The position numbers and the translations under genes were made by a program. Positions 1 to 5,197 of a stretch of DNA of 5,197 nt are shown one piece after another (position 1 is the first letter of the stretch; the number at the start of each line of letters is the position of its first letter). Below the pieces are notes generated by a model. It was not told where the DNA came from, did no database searches, and saw nothing but the letters and a program-made list of their open reading frames with translations. Source of the stretch: JAHEJB01 sp037969195 (lineage in GTDB: Bacteria; Bacteroidota; Rhodothermia; Rhodothermales; Rubricoccaceae). The stretch is from contig JBBKWZ010000300.1 in the NCBI GenBank assembly GCA_037969195.1, positions 1 through 5,197 of the forward strand, given 5' to 3'.

Positions 1-1345
1 GTTCCAGAGTGAATCTTCGAACATCGAATGGCTGGCGGACAGCCTGGGAATACAGTTTGAGAGCGCAAGCGAGATAGAAGGAATCGAAGTCTCAGACGAA
101 GACCTTCGAGCACTTGGAGCGCGTTTCGGTCGCGAGGCGATAGGCCCAGGTGGGCCGTCCGTTCGTTTCAGTCACTTATGGGTAGCGAATCTGGAGACTG
201 GCGAGGTGAATGCGTTGACGGGTGGTCCATTTGAAGTATCAAATCCCCAACTGTCGAGAGACGGCCAAACCTGGTATTTCCAATCCTCCGAAGGCTCACC
301 TCACGAGTCACATGTTTACAGGATGGGCGCAGATGGAGGCGAACGCACTCGTCTAACGCGGCTCTCTGGTCGTAACGACTATGCGCTCTCGCCAGACGAA
401 AAGTGGTTAGGGTTGCTGCACTCGCAGAGTAATCAGCCGCCAGAAGTGATTCTGGAGCCAACTGCCCCGATGGCGCGGGATGGCCGACAGGCACCGATCC
501 GGTACCTCACGGCTTCACCAACCGAAGAATGGTTGGCGTATCCGTGGCGCGAAGCGGAGATTATCAACATCCCGGCAAGCGATGGTGTCTCCGTGCCGGC
601 GCGAATTTATCGGCCAGATAATCCCAATGGAGCTGCGGTACTCTTCGTGCATGGCGCGGGTTACTTGCAGAATGTCCACCGATGGTGGAGCGGCTATTAT
701 CGTGAGTATCAGTTCCACAATTTGCTTGCAGACCAGGGTTATGTGGTACTTGATCTCGACTATCGGGCTTCAGCCGGCTATGGTCGGGATTGGCGGACGG
801 CTGTATACAGGCACATGGGCGGGCGCGATCTGCAGGACTATGTTGACGCATCCACCTTTGTGGGCGAGCAATTCGGAATTCACCCTGAGCGCGTCGCGAT
901 CTATGGTGGCTCGTATGGCGGCTTCATTGCGCTGATGGCTCTATTCACGGAGCCTGAGCATTTCGGGGGCGGTGCAGCACTTCGGTCCGTAACCGATTGG
1001 GCACACTACAACCATGGCTACACGGCCAACATTCTGAATACGCCCGTCGAAGACTCGCTGGCCTACGCCCGTTCATCGCCTATCGAGTTTGCAGATGGAC
1101 TGGAGGATCCGCTTCTAATGGCCCACGGGCTCATTGACGACAATGTGCAACCCCAGGACATTTTCCGCCTTTCTCAGCGCCTGATCGAGTTACGGAAGGA
1201 AGATTGGGAGTTGGCGATGTATCCCGTCGAGGCGCATGGATTCCAGGAGCCGACTTCCTGGGCCGACGAGTACAAACGCATTCTAAGGCTGATCGACAGA
1301 AGTGTTGGACCGGGCCGGCGGGCGCAGGGTGAGGTAAACGAGTGA
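1..1345 (+). CDS. S9-family serine peptidase (prolyl oligopeptidase/DPP-IV type), 5'-truncated
   Basis: The reading frame is open from base 2 to the TGA at 1343-1345 (447 visible residues), so the true start lies upstream of the window; the GTG at 206 is internal. The first ~165 codons contain beta-propeller-like segments (LSRDGQTWYFQSS, LSPDEKWLGLLHS). The rest is the alpha/beta-hydrolase catalytic domain. Visible motifs are VHGAGY (His codon 650-652), LDYRASAGYGRDW (the usual S9 DYRGSxGYG), the nucleophile elbow GGSYGGF (Ser codon 911-913), HGLIDDNV (catalytic Asp 1136-1138) and EAHGF (catalytic His 1235-1237). The full triad is therefore present and the enzyme should be active. S9 enzymes cleave short peptides, often after proline or release dipeptides or acyl-amino acids; specificity cannot be read here. 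Whether it is exported is unknown because the N-terminus is missing. The stop overlaps the next gene by 4 bp, implying an operon with the ATP-grasp-SET gene. Confidence 0.93.
   Translation, partial: FQSESSNIEWLADSLGIQFESASEIEGIEVSDEDLRALGARFGREAIGPGGPSVRFSHLWVANLETGEVNALTGGPFEVSNPQLSRDGQTWYFQSSEGSPHESHVYRMGADGGERTRLTRLSGRNDYALSPDEKWLGLLHSQSNQPPEVILEPTAPMARDGRQAPIRYLTASPTEEWLAYPWREAEIINIPASDGVSVPARIYRPDNPNGAAVLFVHGAGYLQNVHRWWSGYYREYQFHNLLADQGYVVLDLDYRASAGYGRDWRTAVYRHMGGRDLQDYVDASTFVGEQFGIHPERVAIYGGSYGGFIALMALFTEPEHFGGGAALRSVTDWAHYNHGYTANILNTPVEDSLAYARSSPIEFADGLEDPLLMAHGLIDDNVQPQDIFRLSQRLIELRKEDWELAMYPVEAHGFQEPTSWADEYKRILRLIDRSVGPGRRAQGEVNE
1327..1334 (+). promoter_or_regulatory. Ribosome binding site for the ATP-grasp-SET gene
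   Basis: GGGTGAGG lies inside the 3' end of the peptidase gene, with GAGG ending 7 bases before the GTG at 1342. It supports GTG as the start. Together with the GTGA stop/start overlap it suggests translational coupling of the two genes. Confidence 0.55.
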
Positions 1346-2877
1346 AGATCTGCATCCTCTCGTATATCTACGAGGACGAACACGGATCGGCCCTCGCACA
1401 GGACGACCTTCCTTACGAGCCTTCATTCTACCTCGACGGACATGATGTTGAAACGGTCCATCTCGCGAAAACAACTGCGACCTCGCGCGTGGTCTCTCTT
1501 GCCGGTAAAGGCTACGATGTCTTCCTAAATCTCTGCGACGGCACTTGGGACGGGCACCAACCAGGCATCGAAGTCGTGCTTGCACTGGAGCGTATGGGCT
1601 TGCCGTTCACAGGAGCCACGTCCACGTTCTACGAACCCAGCCGCGAGGCCATGAAGCGCGTTTGCAACGCCTGGGACGTGTTGACTCCAAGGGGGCTCGA
1701 AATTCGTTGCACGCCAGATATTGACGTGGCCGAGCGGACGCTCAAATTTCCGCTGATAGTCAAACACCCGAACAGTTACAGCAGTATCGGGCTGACGCCG
1801 GATTCACGAGTCGAGACGTCTGCCGCGCTTCGGGCACAAGTCAAACACATGACGGAGACATACGGCGGGGCGCTTGTCGAAGAGTTTATCGAAGGCCGCG
1901 AATTCACCGTGCTTGTTACGGAGAATCCAGATGAACCGAACGGGCCAATCACCTATACGCCGATTGAGTTTCAGTTTCCCGAGGGCGAGACCTTCAAGCA
2001 TTACGACTTGAAATGGGTGGACCACCAAGGCATGCGCGCAAGTCCCGTGATGGACCCCGCGCTAGACGAAGAGCTGCGGGAAGCGTCTCGGAGGTTATTT
2101 GTGGGCCTGGGCGGCACGGGTTATGGGCGTTGCGATCTGAGGCTCGATAATGATGGTCGGCTTTACATGCTGGAGATCAACCCGAACTGCGCCGTCTTTT
2201 ACCCACCCGAGGACCCAGGCAGCGCAGACTTCATTTTGCTCAACGACCCTGCTGGACATATTGGCTTCGTGGATCAAATCATTCGAGCGGCGCTGGCGCG
2301 GCGCGAACATGATCATCAAAGCTGGATGATCCGCGCAACAGAAAAGGGCGACTATGCAACGTGGGCAAGTACTGTCATCGCTGAAGGAGAATGTATCCAG
2401 CGCTATGAAGAGCATTCCCACATATTGGTGACCCGCAAACACGTCGAGCATCTTTGGGATGAACGGATGAGCGACTGGTTTGCCCGCTATGCCTGGCCCC
2501 TCACCGACGATATTTGGGTGATGTGGAGCGACAAGCCCGACGAATGGAGGCCCATCAACCACAGTTGTGACCCAAACGCCTGGCTTGAAGGTCTTGACCT
2601 CGTCGCCCGTCGCACGATCGAGGTTGGCGAAGAGATTACCATGGACTACGCCACTCTTTACAACGAACGGATGCCGGAATTCACTTGCACGTGCGGCGCC
2701 AGCAACTGCCGAGGAATCATTCGCGGGTCGGATTTCTTGTCGCCGTTTGTGGCTCAATACGGCTCGCACGTTTCTGACTATGTGCGGGCTAAGCGCCTTC
2801 AACTCGTAAACGGACATGCGCCGACCGTCGCTGACACGCGTGCGGCGCAACCAGCCTCGATGCTGCATGCGAAATGA
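1342..2877 (+). CDS. ATP-grasp (D-Ala-D-Ala ligase-like)-SET domain fusion protein
   Basis: This 511-residue protein starts at GTG, overlapping the upstream stop as GTGA. Residues ~1-320 resemble D-alanine-D-alanine ligase-type ATP-grasp enzymes: FLNLCDG (61-67), LERMGLPFTG (82-91), FPLIVKHPNSYSSIG (136-150, ATP-binding Lys141), LVEEFIEGREFTV (178-190, nucleotide-binding Glu180/181), GRCDLR (262-267) and MLEINPN (276-282), giving the metal ligands Asp265, Glu278 and Asn280. All hallmark residues are present, so ATP-dependent carboxylate-amine ligation is likely. Residues ~330-441 form a SET methyltransferase domain with INHSCDPNAW (405-414) and GEEITMDY (429-436, catalytic-type Tyr436). A post-SET motif CTCGASNCRG (Cys449, 451, 456) follows and should bind zinc together with Cys409. 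SET enzymes use S-adenosylmethionine, usually to methylate lysine. The first SET motif is atypical (KGDYATWA rather than GxGxxA). No signal peptide or membrane segment is seen, so it is probably cytoplasmic. The substrate is unknown; D-Ala-D-Ala synthesis is unlikely given the fusion and neighbour. Confidence 0.92.
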   Translation: MKICILSYIYEDEHGSALAQDDLPYEPSFYLDGHDVETVHLAKTTATSRVVSLAGKGYDVFLNLCDGTWDGHQPGIEVVLALERMGLPFTGATSTFYEPSREAMKRVCNAWDVLTPRGLEIRCTPDIDVAERTLKFPLIVKHPNSYSSIGLTPDSRVETSAALRAQVKHMTETYGGALVEEFIEGREFTVLVTENPDEPNGPITYTPIEFQFPEGETFKHYDLKWVDHQGMRASPVMDPALDEELREASRRLFVGLGGTGYGRCDLRLDNDGRLYMLEINPNCAVFYPPEDPGSADFILLNDPAGHIGFVDQIIRAALARREHDHQSWMIRATEKGDYATWASTVIAEGECIQRYEEHSHILVTRKHVEHLWDERMSDWFARYAWPLTDDIWVMWSDKPDEWRPINHSCDPNAWLEGLDLVARRTIEVGEEITMDYATLYNERMPEFTCTCGASNCRGIIRGSDFLSPFVAQYGSHVSDYVRAKRLQLVNGHAPTVADTRAAQPASMLHAK

Positions 2878-2901
2878 TGGCGGGGAATGCGCGCAACTGA
2901 A

Positions 2902-3129
2902 TTAGGCCGCGAGCCGCATTAGCCCGCGGGCGGGAAGCTGGCGGGCGCAAACATCCATTACTGGTGCAGTAGCCAGCTCGCGTTTCATTTCTTTAATGGC
3001 CCGCTCGCACGCTCGCTTGGAAGGAAAGTGCTCGGAGTTGAACAGCCGATGGCCCGAAGCCGTCGTCAGCCACCAGAAGTACTGACCGTCGGGTGCGCGG
3101 CCGATTCCTACGTACGTTTTGCTTGTCAT
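2902..3129 (-). CDS. Small YegP/DUF1508-like protein
   Basis: This 75-residue protein reads from the ATG at 3129-3127 to a TAA at 2904-2902. Residues ~13-50 carry the DUF1508 (YegP-like) pattern: GQYFWWLTTASGHRLFNSEHFPSKRACERAIKEM is close to the family's YYWrLxAxNGxxLxxSExYxsKxxCexaI layout; here the match runs from Gly15 to Met48. YegP of E. coli has two tandem copies; only one is present, with a ~25-residue unrelated tail. The biochemical role of the family is not established. The gene is convergent with the ATP-grasp-SET gene (24 bp apart) and divergent from the exonuclease gene. No in-frame ATG, GTG or TTG lies upstream before a stop, so the start is essentially forced, although no Shine-Dalgarno is visible and a perfect hairpin abuts the start codon. 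Confidence 0.8.
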   Translation of the reverse strand: MTSKTYVGIGRAPDGQYFWWLTTASGHRLFNSEHFPSKRACERAIKEMKRELATAPVMDVCARQLPARGLMRLAA

Positions 3130-3158
3130 CGTCGGTTGATGTGGGAGTTCAACCGACG
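3130..3158. repeat. Perfect 10-bp inverted repeat flush against the YegP-like start codon
   Basis: CGTCGGTTGA (3130-3139) and TCAACCGACG (3149-3158) are exact reverse complements separated by 9 bases. On the minus strand the repeat ends at the base immediately before the ATG of the YegP-like gene. It could be a palindromic operator in DNA, or a leader stem-loop that controls translation initiation in the mRNA. Its function is inferred from position only. Confidence 0.7.
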
Positions 3159-3175
3159 CAATGTATTGGTTTGGT

Positions 3176-3193
3176 GTGACACCAGCTTGTCAC
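3176..3193. promoter_or_regulatory. Inverted repeat GTGACA-N6-TGTCAC, candidate operator
   Basis: GTGACA (3176-3181) and TGTCAC (3188-3193) are exact reverse complements with a 6-base spacer, the size of a typical dimeric-regulator site. The right arm overlaps TTGTCA (3187-3192), a plausible -35 element for the exonuclease gene. A partly overlapping smaller palindrome, GGTGT-G-ACACC, spans 3173-3183. The site lies in the divergent spacer and could control either gene. No regulator is recognised. Confidence 0.45.
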
Positions 3194-3216
3194 GCACTGC
3201 TCATACGTTGTATGGT
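3187..3216 (+). promoter_or_regulatory. Possible promoter of the exonuclease gene
   Basis: TTGTCA (3187-3192) is followed after 18 bases by TATGGT (3211-3216), a sigma-70-like arrangement 22 bases before the chosen ATG. No Bacteroidota-type TAnnTTTG element is seen here. This is a pattern match only. Confidence 0.25.
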
Positions 3217-3237
3217 GTATCATCAGAAAGACTTTCC

Positions 3238-4008
3238 ATGAGCACATTGCTTGATTACCTCCACATAGTCGGCCTTGATATCGAAACCGTTCCACTTCCC
3301 GTTGAAGGTTTCACGGAAGGCCAAATGCGCCGCTACGAACTGGACGTAGCCCGCAAGCACGAGCGCATCAAAGGCACGCCCGACGAGGGCTTGACGGACG
3401 ACGAAATCTCGAATCTCATTCGCGCTACCAATCCCATGCTCGGTTGGGTGTGCTGCGTCAGCGTCGTTCGTGCGGATCTCAAGGGCAACCGTCAGCCAGG
3501 CCGCAGTTATGGCTGTGCCACGGTGGAAGAAGAAGGCACCATGCTGAGGGAATTCTGGGACGCCATTGAGCGAATGGAGCGTTCTGCATCTGAAGAGTTC
3601 GCTGAACAGATTCGTGGCAAGCGACTCTACAACGACCCCGGCCCCATTCAATGGGTCACGCTCAATGGCAAAGATTTCGACATCCCTTTCCTTCTCGCTC
3701 GCAGCGGCAAGTACGGCATTGACCTTCCTTCGTCAGGGTTGCGAAGTACGTACGCCTTCAGCCACGACCCCCATTGCGACCTGAAGATGCTGTTTGGCAA
3801 GAACGTCTACTTCAGGTTAGCCGATTTGTGCGATCATCTCGGCATCCCGCATACAAAGGACGACATGGATGGAAGCCAAGTTGCTGAGTACATCGAAAGT
3901 GGCAAACTCGAAGACGTAATCGCATATTGCCAAAGCGATGTGGAGCGTACGCTGGATTGTTTTTTTGCCGCGCGTGGCGTGATTCCGAAGCGTGGTGACA
4001 AGTGGTAG
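3238..4008 (+). CDS. Predicted DEDDy 3'-5' exonuclease related to the PolB proofreading domain
   Basis: This 256-residue protein resembles the family of stand-alone predicted 3'-5' exonucleases related to the exonuclease domain of DNA polymerase B (Pfam DNA_pol_B_exo2-like). The three exonuclease motifs are visible: Exo I VGLDIET (11-17; Asp14, Glu16), Exo II TLNGKDFDIPFL (141-152; Asp148) and Exo III YCQSDVERT (230-238; Tyr230, Asp234). The Tyr-x3-Asp spacing makes it DEDDy. A family-like CDLKMLF segment (180-186) and a GSQVAEYIE segment (212-220) also fit. It should remove nucleotides from DNA or RNA 3' ends with two metal ions; its cellular role is unknown and no polymerase is adjacent. 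ATG 3238 is chosen because the fold begins only ~10 residues later. In-frame starts upstream (3139 ATG, 3028 GTG) would add an unconserved-looking tail and, for 3028, overlap the YegP-like gene. A weak AGAAAG (3225-3230) precedes the ATG. Confidence 0.87.
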   Translation: MSTLLDYLHIVGLDIETVPLPVEGFTEGQMRRYELDVARKHERIKGTPDEGLTDDEISNLIRATNPMLGWVCCVSVVRADLKGNRQPGRSYGCATVEEEGTMLREFWDAIERMERSASEEFAEQIRGKRLYNDPGPIQWVTLNGKDFDIPFLLARSGKYGIDLPSSGLRSTYAFSHDPHCDLKMLFGKNVYFRLADLCDHLGIPHTKDDMDGSQVAEYIESGKLEDVIAYCQSDVERTLDCFFAARGVIPKRGDKW

Positions 4009-4022
4009 CGCGAAAGCGTTCC

Positions 4023-4065
4023 GGGTAATGCGTCGACAAGCGTTTTTCTCGACGCGGTATTACCC
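4023..4065 (+). terminator. Long imperfect hairpin after the exonuclease gene, possible terminator
   Basis: GGGTAATGCGTCGA (4023-4036) pairs with TCGACGC (4049-4055) and ATTACCC (4059-4065), giving 14 base pairs interrupted by a 3-base bulge (GGT, 4056-4058) and closed by a 12-base loop containing five T. It begins 14 bases after the stop codon, as expected of a transcript end. There is no T-tract downstream of the stem, so it is not a canonical intrinsic terminator. It could instead protect the 3' end of the mRNA or be a protein-binding site. Confidence 0.5.
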
Positions 4066-4140
4066 CGTTGATATACATTCCTCTACACCCTTCTCGAGGC
4101 CTTCTGTGTCTCGTGCCGCCACGGGGTGTTCATGCGGGTG

Positions 4141-4170
4141 GAGCATCCCTGGCGGTCGTTGAGCATTCCT
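4141..4170. repeat. Pair of near-identical 10-mers 20 bp apart upstream of the receptor gene
   Basis: GAGCATCCCT (4141-4150) and GAGCATTCCT (4161-4170) differ at one base and start exactly 20 bp apart, about two helical turns, 11 to 20 bases before the candidate receptor starts. The phasing suits tandem binding of a regulator, but a chance origin cannot be excluded. Confidence 0.35.
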
Positions 4171-4180
4171 CACCTATCCA

Positions 4181-5197
4181 ATGCGACCCATGAAAATCGT
4201 TACTCGACGTTTCGGCTTCCTCCTGCTGTTTGCTGTATCGGCCCTAACAAGTTTGCCAGCAGTTGGCCAGGGCGTTACAACGGCAGCCCTTCGCGGCTTC
4301 GTCGTAGATGAAACAGGACAACCCCTACCCGGTGCAAACGTTACGGCCGTACACGTGCCTAGCGGTACGATCTACGGTGCGGCGGCGCGAAGCGAAGGTG
4401 CTTTCGCGATTCCGAACATGCGTGTTGGCGGGCCTTATACCATCACCGCCAGCTTCGTCAGTTTCGAGTCTCAGGTGGAAGAGAACGTCTTCCTCAGTCT
4501 AGGGCAAACGCTACAGAAAGACTTCCAACTTGCCGAACAGGCTATTGAGCTCGGTGGAGTAGAGGTTTCGGCGGAGGTGGACGATGTGCTCAATGCAAGC
4601 CGCACCGGCGCTGCCACCTATGTCGATGAGGCAGAAATGGCCATGCTTCCCTCCATTAGTCGCTCCACGCGTGACCTGACGCGGCTTGACCCGCGTTCTG
4701 ATGGCAACTTCAGCTTTGGCGGCCGCAACTGGCTCTACAATAATGTCTCACTCGACGGCTCCTACTTCAACAACGCTTTTGGCCTCGACGACCCCGCGCC
4801 TGGAGGTCAGGCTAACGCTGAGCCCGTTCCCTTCGACGCCATCGACCAAGTACAAGTGTCCATCGCGCCATTCGATGTTCGGGAGGGCGGCTTCACGGGC
4901 GCCAATATCAACCAGGTCACCAGAAGTGGCTCGAACGAATTTGAGGCTTCGGCCTACTCGTTCTACCGGGATGAGAATTTGATCGGCAACGCCGTGAGCG
5001 GGAATGATGTCCGCGCTAACCCTGCTTTGACATTCAACCAGTCTGGCTTTTCGCTGGGCGGCCCGATTATGCGCGACAAGCTCTTCTTTTTCGTAAACGG
5101 GGAACTGTCGCGGCGGGACGATCCGGGATCCAACTTCATCGCCAATCGCGACGCAACCGTCGGTTTTGGGGAGAGTCGTGTTGATGCCGCCGTGATG
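4181..5197 (+). CDS. TonB-dependent outer-membrane receptor with carboxypeptidase-regulatory-like domain, 3'-truncated
   Basis: The frame is open from ATG 4181 (or in-frame ATG 4190, preferred) to the window edge, 336 residues from 4190. MKIVTRR followed by the hydrophobic FGFLLLFAVSALTSLPAV and AVG/QG is a clear signal peptide, cleaved around residue 26. Residues ~30-113 form a CarboxypepD_reg-like beta-sandwich (LRGFVVDETGQPLPGANV, then YTITASFVSFES). Residues ~140-250 are the plug: LPSISRSTRDLTRLDP, FGGRNWLYNNVSLDG and IAPFDVREGGFTGANINQV. The barrel begins after ~250 (FEASAYSFYRDENLIG, SLGGPIMRDKLFFFVNGE). This matches Oar-like receptors of Bacteroidota and relatives, which are 900-1,100 residues long, so most of the barrel is missing. 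Such proteins use TonB energy to import, or sometimes export, large ligands; the ligand here is unknown. No SusD-like partner is visible. There is no Shine-Dalgarno before either ATG, as is common in Bacteroidota. Confidence 0.92.
   Translation, partial: MRPMKIVTRRFGFLLLFAVSALTSLPAVGQGVTTAALRGFVVDETGQPLPGANVTAVHVPSGTIYGAAARSEGAFAIPNMRVGGPYTITASFVSFESQVEENVFLSLGQTLQKDFQLAEQAIELGGVEVSAEVDDVLNASRTGAATYVDEAEMAMLPSISRSTRDLTRLDPRSDGNFSFGGRNWLYNNVSLDGSYFNNAFGLDDPAPGGQANAEPVPFDAIDQVQVSIAPFDVREGGFTGANINQVTRSGSNEFEASAYSFYRDENLIGNAVSGNDVRANPALTFNQSGFSLGGPIMRDKLFFFVNGELSRRDDPGSNFIANRDATVGFGESRVDAAVM

Larger units (their letters stand above)
4009..4180. other. Noncoding gap between the exonuclease and receptor genes
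   Basis: No convincing coding frame is found here. It contains a long imperfect hairpin just after the exonuclease stop, a 7-base direct repeat AAGCGTT (4014-4020 and 4038-4044), and a pair of near-identical 10-mers 20 bp apart before the receptor start. TATACA (4072-4077) resembles a -10 element but has no good partner upstream, so no promoter is called. Confidence 0.6.

Noticed and set aside
206..208. GTG as the start of the S9 peptidase
   Set aside because: The same frame is open to the left edge with propeller-like sequence (FSHLWVANLETGEV) directly upstream, so this is an internal Val codon and the gene is truncated by the window.
2095..2868. A 257-codon open frame on the minus strand
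   Set aside because: It lies wholly antisense to the SET and late ATP-grasp coding region, has no recognisable motif, and is best explained by the codon composition of the real gene.
2922..2931. GCCCGCGGGC palindrome as a terminator between the convergent genes
   Set aside because: It lies inside the 3' coding end of the YegP-like gene, has no loop and no T-tract, and is expected by chance in GC-rich sequence.
3028..3237. N-terminal extension of the exonuclease frame back to a GTG at 3028 or ATG at 3139
   Set aside because: The extension to 3028 overlaps the YegP-like gene on the other strand, and both extensions cross the inverted repeats of the spacer. The exonuclease fold starts a few residues after ATG 3238.
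4009..4080. Integron attC-like site or other recombination site
   Set aside because: Although there is a long imperfect hairpin, no RYYYAAC/GTTRRRY core pair in the right arrangement is seen, and no integrase or gene cassette is nearby.
1..5197. CRISPR array, tRNA, rRNA, insertion sequence or tandem repeat array
   Set aside because: No regularly spaced repeats, cloverleaf-like segments, ribosomal motifs, transposase motifs or terminal inverted repeats were found on reading both strands.

Overview
The window is a moderately GC-rich bacterial segment, densely coding on both strands. Its right-hand gene is a TonB-dependent outer-membrane receptor with an N-terminal carboxypeptidase-regulatory-like domain and a plug rich in motifs typical of Bacteroidota/Rhodothermota receptors (e.g. 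APFDVREGGFTGANI). Several starts lack a clear Shine-Dalgarno sequence, which also fits that group. The assignment to Bacteroidota sensu lato, perhaps a Rhodothermales- or Balneolales-like lineage, is an inference from protein flavour and not a phylogeny.

Layout. Positions 1-1345 (+) hold the 3' two-thirds or so of an S9-family (prolyl oligopeptidase/DPP-IV type) serine peptidase with an intact Ser-Asp-His triad; its 5' end lies outside the window. Its stop overlaps by 4 bp (GTGA) the GTG start of the most unusual gene here, 1342-2877 (+). That gene encodes a 511-residue fusion of a D-Ala-D-Ala-ligase-like ATP-grasp enzyme (about residues 1-320) with a SET protein-methyltransferase domain plus a zinc-binding post-SET motif (about 330-460). 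The two genes look translationally coupled. Convergent to them, 24 bp away, is a small YegP/DUF1508-like gene on the minus strand (3129-2902). A 108-bp divergent spacer carrying two perfect inverted repeats separates it from a predicted DEDDy 3'-5' exonuclease (3238-4008, +). A 172-bp noncoding gap with a long imperfect hairpin and a 20-bp-spaced direct repeat follows. The TonB-dependent receptor then starts at 4181 or 4190 and runs off the right edge.

How the genes may work together. The only convincing functional unit is the peptidase plus ATP-grasp-SET pair. One enzyme could form an amide/peptide bond with ATP, the fused SET domain could N-methylate an amine of a protein, peptide or amino-acid substrate, and the peptidase could process or release a peptide. 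This is inference; no substrate or precursor peptide is visible in the window. The YegP-like protein, the exonuclease and the receptor look like independent transcription units.
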